Positions 30,875 to 40,157 are shown, counted from the stretch's first letter. The stretch is 64,000 nt of DNA from CAYJBH01 sp964370825 (GCA_964370825.1 CAYJKY010000014.1:1-64000); one strand, 5' to 3'. Numbers and translations are program-made. Notes: generated from the sequence alone by a model not told the origin.

Positions 30875-33217
30875 ATGTCGACAAAGCTGTTAAAGTATGA
30901 TTGGAAATTCTGCAAATGTGACTCTGACGGTGCTCATCTATGTGAGTTTGATGACCAAAATTGGAGAACGGTCAGGGTGCCTCACGACTATGCAATCGAG
31001 GGGCCTTTTCATCCCGACAACGATAAACAGGTTGAATGTGTTGAAGCTGACGGAATTACAAAACCGATTGTACATGTGGCTCGAACAGGTGGGTTGCCTA
31101 TCTGTGACGGAGCATGGTATCGAAAAAAAGTATTTGTTTCTACGGGCGCAAAGCGTGTGTTCGTAGAGTTTGACGGTGTGATGTCTAATAGCACCGTTTA
31201 TTTCAACGGCGTCGAATGCGGCGGCAGACCTTATGGATATTCCTCTTTTTCGGTCGAAGTTACCGACAGCTGTGTTTTTGGCGAGGATAACCTGCTTGCC
31301 GTGCGACTTAAGCCGGAAGGTTCTGCGTCTAGGTGGTACACCGGTGCAGGAATATATAGAAATGTTCGGCTTGTAGAAAAAAAGTCAGCTTTTTTTCCAT
31401 ATAACCCGACATACATAAGATCAGATATAGATGCAAATAATGCAGTGGTTACAACATCCCTGTCTGTTGAATCAGCTGCTGTTTCCTATACCGTCAGGTA
31501 TAATTTCACCGATCCGGTCGGCAATGTTGTGCACAGCTCGGAGTACACCTCGCATGAAAAAGAAGTTACATTCGATACCCCGATAGAAAACTTCATGAAA
31601 TGGCATATCGGCGAGGGTTCTCTTTACTCCTTCACTGCCGAACTGTATATTGATGCTGAACAACAGGACAGTTACTCCGTTAACTTTGGAATACGAAAAA
31701 TTGAATTTAATTCTGAAAAGGGATTTTTTCTTAACGGTGAAAACATTAAGCTTAACGGAGTTTGCCAGCACCATGATGTCGGTGCAATAGGTGCCGCCGT
31801 CAACGTTTCAGCGTACAGGAGACAGCTTTTAAAGTTGTCCGAGATGGGCGTAAACGCTGTTAGGTGTACCCACAACCCACCGGCCCCCGAATTTCTCGAC
31901 CTGTGTGACGAGCTTGGAATACTTGCAATCGACGAAGCGTTTGACATGTGGGAAATTCACAAGACGGAAAACGATTATGCTAAACACTTTAAGGCTTGGG
32001 CGGAGCGGGATCTTACCGACATGATATTTCGTGATCGTAATCACCCCTGCGTTATTATGTGGTCACTCGGCAATGAGATTTTAGAGCAGGAGCACGAGGA
32101 CGGATGGCGTGTAACAAAATATCTAAACGATATCTGTCACAAGGTGGATAGCTCCAGACCTACCACCTGCGGATTTAACTCTCCTGTAGCGGCTTTTAAT
32201 AACCATCTTTGTGACCATGTCGATATTGTGGGAGTCAACTATAAACCTCATCTCTATGAGCAGTTCCATAGGGATTATCCGAATGCTATTTTATATGGAA
32301 GTGAAACATCCTCCTGCATAAGTTCAAGGGGCGAATACTTTTTAGACGCTGAAATATCTATTCCTGCAAAAAAGCGGGACAACCTGCAGATTAATTCATA
32401 CGACCTTGATGCACCACCCTGGGCATACTATCCTGAGAGAGAGTTTTTTGCACAGGATAAATACGATTTTATTTTTGGTGAGTTTGTGTGGACCGGATTT
32501 GATTACCTAGGAGAGCCTACCCCCTACCGTGACGAATGGCCTTCCCGAAGTTCGTATTTCGGAATTTTTGATCTTGCCGGAATAGAAAAGGATCGCTATT
32601 ACTCCTACAAAAGTCGTTGGACCGAAAAGTCGGTTCTGCACATATTTCCGCACTGGAACTGGAAACCCGGTGATATAGTGGATGTTCATTGCTATTCAAG
32701 CTACCCCTCGGTCGAGCTTTTCCTCAACGGAAAATCTCTCGGTGTTTGTAGCAAGAATGCCGAAGACGAGATAGCTTCTCACCGTCTTATATGGAAAGCC
32801 GTACCGTTTGAGGCAGGCGAGTTAAAGGCAGTTGCCGTCGGAAATCCCGACACTGTGTGTATCGTTCGCACCGCAGGAGAACCCGATAGGCTGTTGTTGG
32901 AACCGGAAAGAACAACAATTACCGCCGACGGTGACGACCTTGTTTATATACGTTGTACCGCAGTTGATAAGGACGCAAATGTTTGCCCATCCGCCAACCT
33001 TAAAATAGATTTCACGGTAAAAGGTGCCGGAGAATACATAGCCGCGGACAACGGAGACGCCACTGACACCCGAGTTTTCGCCGAGCAATACTGCAAGCTC
33101 TATAACGGTAAATGCATGACAATTATAAGGTCAGTAAAAGGCGTTAAAGGTGAGATAAATATCTCGGCAAACACACTGGGGATTCCTATGGCAAACTGTA
33201 GCGTTATGGCTGAATAA
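30875..33217 (+). CDS. Glycoside hydrolase family 2 (beta-galactosidase-like)
   Basis: This 780-residue cytoplasmic GH2 enzyme has no signal peptide. A sugar-binding jelly-roll domain (about 1-170, with VPHDYAIEGPF and WYRKKV) and an Ig-like domain precede a TIM barrel with QHHDVGAIG and CTHNPP. The acid/base is E401 in SLGNE and the likely nucleophile is E477 in YGSETS. C-terminal Ig-like domains end the protein. The family hydrolyses beta-galactosides, beta-glucuronides or beta-mannosides; the motifs favour a beta-galactosidase of the GalB type. It has its own AAGGAG and no transporter gene beside it. Confidence 0.9.
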   Translation: MSTKLLKYDWKFCKCDSDGAHLCEFDDQNWRTVRVPHDYAIEGPFHPDNDKQVECVEADGITKPIVHVARTGGLPICDGAWYRKKVFVSTGAKRVFVEFDGVMSNSTVYFNGVECGGRPYGYSSFSVEVTDSCVFGEDNLLAVRLKPEGSASRWYTGAGIYRNVRLVEKKSAFFPYNPTYIRSDIDANNAVVTTSLSVESAAVSYTVRYNFTDPVGNVVHSSEYTSHEKEVTFDTPIENFMKWHIGEGSLYSFTAELYIDAEQQDSYSVNFGIRKIEFNSEKGFFLNGENIKLNGVCQHHDVGAIGAAVNVSAYRRQLLKLSEMGVNAVRCTHNPPAPEFLDLCDELGILAIDEAFDMWEIHKTENDYAKHFKAWAERDLTDMIFRDRNHPCVIMWSLGNEILEQEHEDGWRVTKYLNDICHKVDSSRPTTCGFNSPVAAFNNHLCDHVDIVGVNYKPHLYEQFHRDYPNAILYGSETSSCISSRGEYFLDAEISIPAKKRDNLQINSYDLDAPPWAYYPEREFFAQDKYDFIFGEFVWTGFDYLGEPTPYRDEWPSRSSYFGIFDLAGIEKDRYYSYKSRWTEKSVLHIFPHWNWKPGDIVDVHCYSSYPSVELFLNGKSLGVCSKNAEDEIASHRLIWKAVPFEAGELKAVAVGNPDTVCIVRTAGEPDRLLLEPERTTITADGDDLVYIRCTAVDKDANVCPSANLKIDFTVKGAGEYIAADNGDATDTRVFAEQYCKLYNGKCMTIIRSVKGVKGEINISANTLGIPMANCSVMAE

Positions 33218-33306
33218 ACTTTCATACATTTGTTTTACACATATATTTCATTATATATACTTCGCACCATTTCATCCGTTTTTGCACTGCTTTGGTATTA
33301 TGTAAT

Positions 33307-34083
33307 TTATCTTTTGACCCAATATTCCTTACAATCGCTACCCCTGTCTAAAAATCCATATTCAATTAAATACCGACGAACAGTAGCAAAATCGTCAAAA
33401 TATTTTTTAATGATTTCATTTATTTCCGGCTCGGAGTATTTTTTATCGGCATTGAAATCAGACATTATATGCTGTAAAATTATTATCTTCTTTTTCTCTT
33501 TTGCGGGAAAGGTTTTAATCAGTATATTCTTATTTTCATCAAAATATCTTTCTATTATATCGCTTTTCTCTTTTTGTGTTATTGCGTACCTTTCATCTAT
33601 CTGTGTGGCGGTACGGTGAAAGTCTGATAATGTCTGGGGCTCGGACCTTTTATCCTCCTTCATTTTTTCCTCCATAATTTCAATCAAAACAGTTAAAATC
33701 TTTGCCTGTTTATACTTTTCTCTCATTATAAATCTTTGATTTCGAACAGTGGAAACACTGCAATCCTTTACCTTTGCTATCTCCTTATCCTTTAAGCCTT
33801 CATAAAACATCCTCGCCAGCTCCGTTTGTGTTTCGGACAAGCCGGTGTAGGACTTTTTTAGGTTTAGGTAGTACAAAAACAGCGGTGAATGTTCTGACTT
33901 CACATGTTCGAGAGCGGCTTTTTGGGCGTCAAAAAACATACCTTCCATGGGATAAATCACCCCAACCTCATATTTTTTTCCACAAACCAAACAGACATGT
34001 GTATTTTCAACCTCGTCAAATACATATCCTCGCTTCATCTCCGGTATTTCGGCGTTCCAAAATATATTATCGTCCATTTTCAT
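33307..34083 (-). CDS. DUF2087-containing regulator
   Basis: In this 258-residue protein the N-terminal part has two Cys pairs (HVCLVCGKKYEVG). The middle holds a LuxR/sigma-like helix-turn-helix (ELARMFYEGLKDKEIAKVKDCSVSTVRNQ). Residues from about 165 on are a DUF2087 domain (ERYFDENKNILIKTFPAKEKKKIIIL and FATVRRYLIEYGFLDR). Such proteins are putative transcriptional regulators. An inverted repeat is found just upstream of its start (34113-34130). The signal is unknown. Confidence 0.85.
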   Translation of the reverse strand: MKMDDNIFWNAEIPEMKRGYVFDEVENTHVCLVCGKKYEVGVIYPMEGMFFDAQKAALEHVKSEHSPLFLYYLNLKKSYTGLSETQTELARMFYEGLKDKEIAKVKDCSVSTVRNQRFIMREKYKQAKILTVLIEIMEEKMKEDKRSEPQTLSDFHRTATQIDERYAITQKEKSDIIERYFDENKNILIKTFPAKEKKKIIILQHIMSDFNADKKYSEPEINEIIKKYFDDFATVRRYLIEYGFLDRGSDCKEYWVKR

Positions 34084-34112
34084 TTACCTTTCAAGATTAT
34101 ATCTATGTATAT

Positions 34113-34130
34113 AATAGATTTTATTCTATT
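34113..34130. promoter_or_regulatory. Inverted repeat upstream of the DUF2087 regulator
   Basis: AATAGATTTTATTCTATT has six-base inverted arms AATAGA/TCTATT around six bases. It lies 30 bases before the regulator start and may be its own operator. The sequence is AT-rich, so chance is possible. The 349-base gap to the next gene (34084-34432) also holds two plus-strand promoter matches. Confidence 0.35.
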
Positions 34131-34186
34131 GTACCTATTTTTTATCAAATTGTCAATGCCTGATCTTGCCTAAAAGCATTGGCATC

Positions 34187-34216
34187 TTGACAATATGTCA
34201 TATATTACACTATACT
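34187..34216 (+). promoter_or_regulatory. Orphan sigma-A promoter match
   Basis: TTGACA (34187-34192), 18-base spacer, TATACT (34211-34216). No open reading frame of note lies in the next 150 bases, so it would give a long leader for the GNAT gene or a small RNA. Confidence 0.5.
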
Positions 34217-34366
34217 ATAGATAAATCAAATTTCAAAAAGCAGGTACAAAGCTGTTTTAAAATTGGAAGTTTGTGATTGTATGGAAATATAGCGATAACC
34301 TTATATTTATGCCTACTCTGAGCTAAAAATGCATTCAGCTGAGTGTCATCATTAAACAATGATTTA

Positions 34367-34395
34367 TTGCATATTTGCCGATATAGTGATATAAT
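34367..34395 (+). promoter_or_regulatory. Sigma-A promoter of the GNAT gene
   Basis: TTGCAT (34367-34372), 17-base spacer, TATAAT (34390-34395), 38 bases before the GTG start. Confidence 0.62.
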
Positions 34396-34432
34396 TTATA
34401 TTAACTACAAGGGGTTTCAAGGAGTTTGTATT

Positions 34433-35077
34433 GTGTTAGATAAATCTTTGCCGTATAAGAATATTATTATGGAAATCAGCGCAGAAAAAATATTGTCAAT
34501 TAAAGAGCCTACACTTCCAAAAGGGTATAGTTTTTGCTTTTTTAGTGATGGTATGGAAAAGGATTGGGCAAAAATCGAGACCTCGGTTTTGGAGTTTGAA
34601 TGTGAAGAAGAAGCCGAGAGTTATTTTTGTCGAGATTACCTGCCTTTTTCCGAGCAACTATATAAAAGATGTGTATTCATAAAAAATCCCGATAACGTTG
34701 CCATTGCTACTGCAACCGCATGGTTCTCAAACAGCGAAGAGTATCCCTATCAACCGTCGCTTCACTGGGTTGGAGTGCACCCCGACTATCAAGGACTTGG
34801 GCTCGGAAAGGCTATCTCACAGTTTACAACAAAGCTTTTTGGCAAGACGGATGGCGGTAAAAATGCAATTCTCCATACCCAGACATGGAGCCATAAAGCT
34901 GTAGTTATGTATCTTAACATTGGTTACACCATGTGCCGGGAAAAGCGTTTTGCTCTTTGCACAAACGGTGGGAAGGACATGCAGTTAATGAATAATGACT
35001 ATGCCGAGGCGGTTGCCATATTAAAAAATATTTTTCCTCAAAGCATATATGATAAACTAATTAAAACGTCGATTTAG
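34433..35077 (+). CDS. GNAT family N-acetyltransferase
   Basis: This protein has 214 residues from GTG 34433, which has AAGGAG eight bases upstream; the longer frame from 34343 has no ribosome site. LHWVGVHPDYQGLGLGKAISQFTTKLF contains the acetyl-CoA loop, and HTQTWSHKAVVMYLNIGYTM is the usual C-terminal part. The first about 100 residues are less conserved and probably bind the acceptor, which is unknown. A ChbG-like deacetylase gene follows 18 bases later, probably in the same unit. Confidence 0.82.
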   Translation: MLDKSLPYKNIIMEISAEKILSIKEPTLPKGYSFCFFSDGMEKDWAKIETSVLEFECEEEAESYFCRDYLPFSEQLYKRCVFIKNPDNVAIATATAWFSNSEEYPYQPSLHWVGVHPDYQGLGLGKAISQFTTKLFGKTDGGKNAILHTQTWSHKAVVMYLNIGYTMCREKRFALCTNGGKDMQLMNNDYAEAVAILKNIFPQSIYDKLIKTSI

Positions 35078-35095
35078 CACATAAAAGGAGATTGT

Positions 35096-35950
35096 ATGGA
35101 ACTGATTAACGACAAACGATATCTGATTATCAATGCCGATGATTTCGGAATGTCACATTCCTCTAACGCTGCAATAGCCGAGCTGTTCAGTCTCGGCCTT
35201 ATTACTTCGGCATCGTTAATGGCATGCTGTCCGTGGTTTGAGGAGGCGGCAATAATTTGTCGCGAAAATCCACAATATGATGTTGGACTGCACCTCACCT
35301 TCACCTCGGAGTGGGACAGCTACAGGTGGGGAAGCCTTTCCGGCTGTAAAAGCTTGAGGGACGTCACCGGCAGAATGTTTAAAAGCTGTGAGGAGTTTGA
35401 AAACACGGCAAAGCCAAGCGACGTGTTGATTGAGATGACCTACCAGCTCGAAAAATGCAAAGGTATAAATATAACCAATCTTGACAATCACATGGGAAGC
35501 CTTTTCGGATTGAAAACCGGTGTAGATTTTATGCAACAGGCAATAGCATTTGCCGCCCAACACAAGCTCCCCTACCGTATGCCTAAATCCTTTCCGAAGG
35601 AGTACACCGCAATTCTCCCAACGCATGTTGTGGAGGAGTTCAAACAGCTTGTAACCTTCGGCGAGTCCATAGGTGTTAGATTTATAGACCATCTTGTCTC
35701 ATATCCCTTTGAGATGACAGATGGTGAGAGCTATGAAAGTTTTAAGGAGATGTTTATTCAGCTTATACGGGATACTCAGGTCGGGATAAGTGAGATATAT
35801 CTCCACCCCTGCATCGACTGCGAAGAGCTACGCTCTATGCATTCTAACTGGCAAAAAAGAGTATGGGAATACATGGTGTTAAAGGATGTCGATGTAAGGA
35901 ACGCTATACAGGAGGAGGGCATAATCCTTATCGGTTGGAAGGATGTATAA
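35096..35950 (+). CDS. YdjC/ChbG-family carbohydrate deacetylase
   Basis: This 284-residue protein has the family opening RYLIINADDFGMSHSSNAAI, where the Asp pair binds metal, then DVGLHLTFTSEW with a ligand histidine and NLDNHMGSLFG. ChbG removes an N-acetyl group from chitooligosaccharides; other members act on different N-acetyl sugars. AAGGAG precedes the ATG. A 17-bp terminator follows. Confidence 0.87.
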   Translation: MELINDKRYLIINADDFGMSHSSNAAIAELFSLGLITSASLMACCPWFEEAAIICRENPQYDVGLHLTFTSEWDSYRWGSLSGCKSLRDVTGRMFKSCEEFENTAKPSDVLIEMTYQLEKCKGINITNLDNHMGSLFGLKTGVDFMQQAIAFAAQHKLPYRMPKSFPKEYTAILPTHVVEEFKQLVTFGESIGVRFIDHLVSYPFEMTDGESYESFKEMFIQLIRDTQVGISEIYLHPCIDCEELRSMHSNWQKRVWEYMVLKDVDVRNAIQEEGIILIGWKDV

Positions 35951-35967
35951 AATCTTACAAACAAAGC

Positions 35968-36008
35968 AACAGGCGATGACGAAACTATGTATTTCGTCAT
36001 CGCCTGTT
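35968..36008. terminator. Perfect 17-bp hairpin between convergent genes
   Basis: Positions 35968-35984 pair exactly with 35992-36008 around a seven-base loop. The T tract is weak on the plus side and better on the minus side, where it ends the galE transcript. Confidence 0.8.
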
Positions 36009-36032
36009 ATGATATAGTCGGTTAAATATTTG

Positions 36033-37058
36033 TTATTCGGTGGGTACTTTATATCCGTTAGGATTTTGACTTTGCCAGCGCCAGCTGTCGGCACACATTT
36101 CCTCTATGCCATATGTTGCCTTCCAGCCGAGTTCTTCACTCGCCTTTTTTGTATCGGCATAGCAGCTTGCAATGTCTCCGGGTCTGCGAGGCATTATTTT
36201 ATATGGTACCGGACGGCTGCTTGCCTTTTCGTATGCGGCAACAACCTCCAACACCGAGTAACCGTTGCCTGTTCCGAGGTTACAGCAGAAAACACCATCA
36301 ACCTCTTCAAGTTTTTTTAGTGCGGCGATATGCCCAAGTGCTAAATCAACCACATGAATATAATCACGAACACCGGTTCCATCGGGGGTGCTGTAGTCGT
36401 TACCGAACACCGACAGACACTCACGCCTACCTACCGCAACCTGTGCGATAAACGGCACCAAATTATTTGGTATTCCATCCGGATCCTCCCCTATTCTTCC
36501 GCTACTGTGTGCGCCAATGGGGTTGAAATAACGTAAAAGTGCTACCTTCAAATCGGGGTCGGCAACCGAGGCGTCCCTTAACATCTGCTCTATCATAAGC
36601 TTTGTCTGCCCGTATGGATTGGTTGCGGAAAGAGGAAAGTCCTCGGTAATCGGAACGGTTGCCGGATTTCCGTAAACAGTAGCTGATGAGGAAAACACGA
36701 ACTTTTTAACCTTGTGCCTTCTCATAACATCCAAAACATTAAGGGTGGACATAATGTTGTTACTATAGTACTCAATGGGTTTCTGCACACTCTCACCTAC
36801 CGCTTTGTATGCGGCAAAATGTATTACCGAATCTATCGACGGATAGTCGGCAAACAGCTTTTCCACAGACATCTCATCGGTTAGGTCGCAGTTTACAAAG
36901 TTAACCTTTTTACCGGTCAACTCCTCAATCCTAAAAATGACCTCCTCACAGGAGTTTGAAAAATTGTCGGCAATCACAATTTCGTAGCCTGCATTAAGCA
37001 GTTCAACCGACGTATGACTTCCGATATACCCGGCACCGCCGGAAACTAAAACAGCCAA
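36033..37058 (-). CDS. galE: UDP-glucose 4-epimerase
   Basis: This 341-residue SDR enzyme has an N-terminal NAD loop GGAGYIGSH (residues 7-15), the catalytic SSSATVYG serine and the YxxxK pair in NPYGQTKLMIEQ. It interconverts UDP-glucose and UDP-galactose. The start is TTG 37058, preceded by GGAGGTG. It stands alone; the GH2 enzyme 3 kb away could feed galactose into the same pathway. Confidence 0.95.
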   Translation of the reverse strand: MAVLVSGGAGYIGSHTSVELLNAGYEIVIADNFSNSCEEVIFRIEELTGKKVNFVNCDLTDEMSVEKLFADYPSIDSVIHFAAYKAVGESVQKPIEYYSNNIMSTLNVLDVMRRHKVKKFVFSSSATVYGNPATVPITEDFPLSATNPYGQTKLMIEQMLRDASVADPDLKVALLRYFNPIGAHSSGRIGEDPDGIPNNLVPFIAQVAVGRRECLSVFGNDYSTPDGTGVRDYIHVVDLALGHIAALKKLEEVDGVFCCNLGTGNGYSVLEVVAAYEKASSRPVPYKIMPRRPGDIASCYADTKKASEELGWKATYGIEEMCADSWRWQSQNPNGYKVPTE

Positions 37059-37196
37059 GATTCACCTCCGAACATTGTTTTTATGTATGCATTATAACAT
37101 AAAATTAATAATGGTGTCAACTTAACCGATAAACCTCTTTACAAAACGGATTAAATGCTGTATATTTAAGATAATCAATAATCCGGAGATGAAATT

Positions 37197-38567
37197 ATGA
37201 TTTTTAAAAATATTGAATGGAGTGCCGAGATACTCCCAACAATCGACAGCAAATTTATACCCTTAGCAAAGATAGTAGAGAGCTACGACAAGGCGAAACA
37301 TCCTGTTAAAATAGCCGTTAAAAGAGCCGAGGACGAAGTTTCAGTGTTCAGCACCTGCATTTTTAACGAGGAAAGCACCTTCGAAGCTGATCTATACTAT
37401 ATAGAAAGACTCGTAAAATTTTTGCTGTGGGCAAACGGCGGATATGAGGTTCACATTAGCGGATGTGATAAAATCACACAAAGTATTGCAGAATGTTACA
37501 GTACCGGCGGTAAACGAGAGTTTGACTATGACTTTATGAAGGGTGTTTATGATGCGCCGTTCAGTGTTAATGCCACCGATGAGAAAAATTTACCGACAGC
37601 ACAGGGTAAAAGCCGCGCCGTAGGTGGGCATTTCGACGGTTGTCGTATCGGCTTTGACGCCGGCGGCTCCGACCGCAAGGTTTCGGCAGTTATTGATGGC
37701 GAAGCTGTATTTTCAGAGGAGGTAGTCTGGTTTCCCAAGACAAATCCCGATCCGGATTATCATTATGAAGGAATCGTATCGGCATTAAAAACAGCCGCCT
37801 CGAAAATGCCGAGGGTAGATGCGATAGGTGTATCCTCAGCCGGTATATTTATCGACAATAAAACCCGCGTTGCATCACTGTTCTTGAAGGTTCCGAAGGA
37901 TGACTTTGACCGTAAAGTGGTAGACATCTATATCAGGGCCGCTAAGGAAATCGGTGACGTGCCGGTGGTTGTTGCAAATGACGGTGATGTTTCGGCACTC
38001 GCAGGAGCGATGGGACTGAACTCCGGCTCGGTAATGGGCATCGCAATGGGAACAAGCGAAGCTGTAGGATATGTTAACGCAGAAGGCAATATAGAAGGTT
38101 GGTTAAACGAGCTTGCCTTTGCTCCGGTAGACGCTAATCCGGAGGCTATGGTTGACGAATGGAGTGGAGATATCGGATGTGGAGTTAAATATTTCAGTCA
38201 GGATTCGGCAATCAAGCTTGCCGAGATGGCCGGAATAGTATTTAAAGGCAGTTCTCCCGCCGAGAAGCTAAAGGAGGTTCAACAGCTACTCGATGAGGGT
38301 GATCCTCGTGCCGCCGATGTTTTTGCCGACATAGGTATATACCTTGGTCATGGGCTCGCATTTTATTCACGTTTTTATAATATAGAGCATGTATTGATGC
38401 TCGGAAGGGTTATGAGTTCCAAGGGTGGTGATATTATACTTAAAAATGCCTGTAATGTTTTAGAGCGTGACTATCCACAAATCAACTTCCGCCCCTCGGC
38501 ACCGGACGATAAGACACGCCGTGTCGGTCAGTCGGTTGTTGCCGCAGGATTACCGGAGGTAAAATAA
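37197..38567 (+). CDS. ROK-family sugar kinase-like protein with an extra N-terminal domain
   Basis: In this 456-residue protein, ROK/ASKHA features begin only near residue 145: GFDAGGSDRKVSAVIDGE (phosphate loop), AIGVSSAGIF, VVVANDGDVSALAGAMGL and GIAMGTSEAVGYVN. The C-terminal subdomain includes YLGHGLAFYSRFYNIEHVLMLGRV. The first about 145 residues are not part of ordinary ROK enzymes and are not recognised. The usual CxCGxxGC zinc motif of ROK proteins is not visible. A sugar or sugar-derivative kinase is likely, substrate unknown. The gene is followed 25 bases later by a uridine-kinase-like gene. Confidence 0.78.
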   Translation: MIFKNIEWSAEILPTIDSKFIPLAKIVESYDKAKHPVKIAVKRAEDEVSVFSTCIFNEESTFEADLYYIERLVKFLLWANGGYEVHISGCDKITQSIAECYSTGGKREFDYDFMKGVYDAPFSVNATDEKNLPTAQGKSRAVGGHFDGCRIGFDAGGSDRKVSAVIDGEAVFSEEVVWFPKTNPDPDYHYEGIVSALKTAASKMPRVDAIGVSSAGIFIDNKTRVASLFLKVPKDDFDRKVVDIYIRAAKEIGDVPVVVANDGDVSALAGAMGLNSGSVMGIAMGTSEAVGYVNAEGNIEGWLNELAFAPVDANPEAMVDEWSGDIGCGVKYFSQDSAIKLAEMAGIVFKGSSPAEKLKEVQQLLDEGDPRAADVFADIGIYLGHGLAFYSRFYNIEHVLMLGRVMSSKGGDIILKNACNVLERDYPQINFRPSAPDDKTRRVGQSVVAAGLPEVK

Positions 38568-38592
38568 TTATCTGTTTACCATATGATAAAAA

Positions 38593-39537
38593 ATGAGAGG
38601 GGGTAATGTCATTAACATATATCCGCCAAAAAGGCTATGTGAAATAGATTTAATCAATTTAGCCGCCGCTGAGCCATCGAGCTTCATAAAGATGTGCGAG
38701 GACAGCTACTCAAAAAGGATTGAACATGCATGTGCAACAATTGTAGCAGGCAGATTTAAGGTTGTAATGCTGACGGGACCGTCCTCCTGTGGGAAAACAA
38801 CCACCTCAATGCGTTTGGCATCAAAGCTTGGTGAGATGGGGCGTGAGGCAAAGGTTATTTCGCTTGACAATTTCTTTCGTGCACAGGAAGAGTATCCGGA
38901 TTTACCGGACGGAAGTAAGGATTTTGAGAGTATCGGCACGATAGATATCCCCGAACTCACGAGATGTCTATCCGAGTTAATGAGCACAGGTGAGAGTAAG
39001 CTGCCTATATATGATTTTGTATCCGCCCGGCGACGCGAAGAAAGGGAGCATCTTGTGATAAATGACGGTGTCGTCATTGTCGAGGGTATACATGCCCTTA
39101 ATCCCGAGATAACCTCACACTTTGCAAAGGATGCACTATTCAAAATATACTTAAGCATGAGAGAGGAATATTCTTTAAACGGAATGAGATTGCTCCCTAC
39201 CATAGATATGAGATTAGCAAGACGAATAGTAAGAGATAATCTTTTCAGGGGGTACCCTCCTAAAAGAACCCTTGCACTTTGGAGTAATGTCTGCAACGGT
39301 GAAGAAAAATATATTAAGATATACAAGCCTGAGGCAGACTATCTATTGGATACCTCCCACAGCTATGAGCCCTGCCTTTTAGCATCAATGTTGGATAGGT
39401 TAGATATTGCCGAGGTTGACAACATTAATCACGCAAAACTTTTTGAGGCTTTAAGAGAGAGATATCGACTCTTCAGCCATATTTCTAAGGAGGAAATACC
39501 AAAAAATTCTCTACTTCGAGAATTTGTCGGCAAATAG
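38593..39537 (+). CDS. Uridine kinase/phosphoribulokinase-like nucleoside kinase
   Basis: The protein has 314 residues if started at ATG 38593. GPSSCGKTTTS is the Walker A loop, VISLDNFFRAQEEYPDLPDG and IPIYDF-like LPIYDFVSARR are typical of uridine kinases, and VVIVEGIHALNP is Walker B. It lacks the threonyl-tRNA-synthetase-like N-terminal domain of longer clostridial homologues. Start choice is odd: no ribosome site precedes ATG 38593, while GAGGGGG lies inside the frame seven bases before an in-frame ATT (38611). Phosphorylation of a nucleoside is expected. Confidence 0.85.
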   Translation: MRGGNVINIYPPKRLCEIDLINLAAAEPSSFIKMCEDSYSKRIEHACATIVAGRFKVVMLTGPSSCGKTTTSMRLASKLGEMGREAKVISLDNFFRAQEEYPDLPDGSKDFESIGTIDIPELTRCLSELMSTGESKLPIYDFVSARRREEREHLVINDGVVIVEGIHALNPEITSHFAKDALFKIYLSMREEYSLNGMRLLPTIDMRLARRIVRDNLFRGYPPKRTLALWSNVCNGEEKYIKIYKPEADYLLDTSHSYEPCLLASMLDRLDIAEVDNINHAKLFEALRERYRLFSHISKEEIPKNSLLREFVGK

Positions 39538-39603
39538 GTTGTATAATAATACCGTGGCTAACATATTTATTTGTAAATAGAGATAGTTGAAACCACGAAT
39601 TCT

Positions 39604-39653
39604 GTGCTTTTCGGGCTGAGCACGCTCGCACCCAACCACGAGTTTACGGTTGG
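39604..39653 (+). other. Two small hairpins in the leader of the zinc-ribbon gene
   Basis: GTGCT/AGCAC (39604-39608 with 39619-39623) and CCAACC/GGTTGG (39632-39637 with 39648-39653) could form successive hairpins upstream of the gene at 39690. No known riboswitch class is recognised. Confidence 0.3.
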
Positions 39654-39689
39654 AACGAACAAAACATCGAGAAAGGAAGGAATACTAAC

Positions 39690-40052
39690 ATGATAGATAA
39701 AAACACTATTATCGAGGAATCAAAAAAGTTATTAAATACCGTTACCGAAACCGTCTCGGGGTATGCTACCGCCGGTAAGCAAAAGCTGGATATCATGTCA
39801 CTTGAATCCGAGCTATCTAAGGCACAAAAACAGCTTGGAGCGTTGGTCTACAGTCTATACAAGACAGGTCAGGAGGACGGTGAACTGACACAACAGTATA
39901 TGGATGCCATAGATGATATCTATGAAAAAATAGAACATGCAAAAACACTTTCTCAGCCGGTAACACAGCACACAAGACACTGCTCGTGCTGTGGAAACAG
40001 ATTGGCAGACAACGATATTTTTTGTGCCAAATGCGGACAACGGCAGGGATAG
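39690..40052 (+). CDS. Small zinc-ribbon protein with helical N terminus
   Basis: The protein has 120 residues. An amphipathic, probably coiled-coil N-terminal region (about 1-90) is followed by a C-terminal zinc ribbon with two CxxC knuckles (CSCCGNRLADNDIFCAKCG). No membrane segment is present. Proteins of this build are common in Clostridia and have no firm function. AAGGAAGGAA precedes the ATG and an intrinsic terminator follows. Confidence 0.78.
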   Translation: MIDKNTIIEESKKLLNTVTETVSGYATAGKQKLDIMSLESELSKAQKQLGALVYSLYKTGQEDGELTQQYMDAIDDIYEKIEHAKTLSQPVTQHTRHCSCCGNRLADNDIFCAKCGQRQG

Positions 40053-40104
40053 CTGTAGGGAATCCTATATCTTTTTTCAAGCTAAATGACCATAACAAAA
40101 AACT

Positions 40105-40135
40105 AAAAGGATGTGTAAGTTCACGTCCTTTTTTT
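40105..40135 (+). terminator. Intrinsic terminator after the zinc-ribbon gene
   Basis: AAAAGGATGTG (40105-40115) pairs with CACGTCCTTTT (40122-40132) with one G-T pair, followed by T residues. Confidence 0.82.
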
Positions 40136-40157
40136 CGTGCGTTATTCGGAGGTACAT

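Noticed and set aside
33230..33619. 129-residue hydrophobic plus-strand frame
   Set aside because: It lies opposite the DUF2087 regulator, whose helix-turn-helix and domain motifs are clear. The plus frame is a by-product of AT-rich codons.
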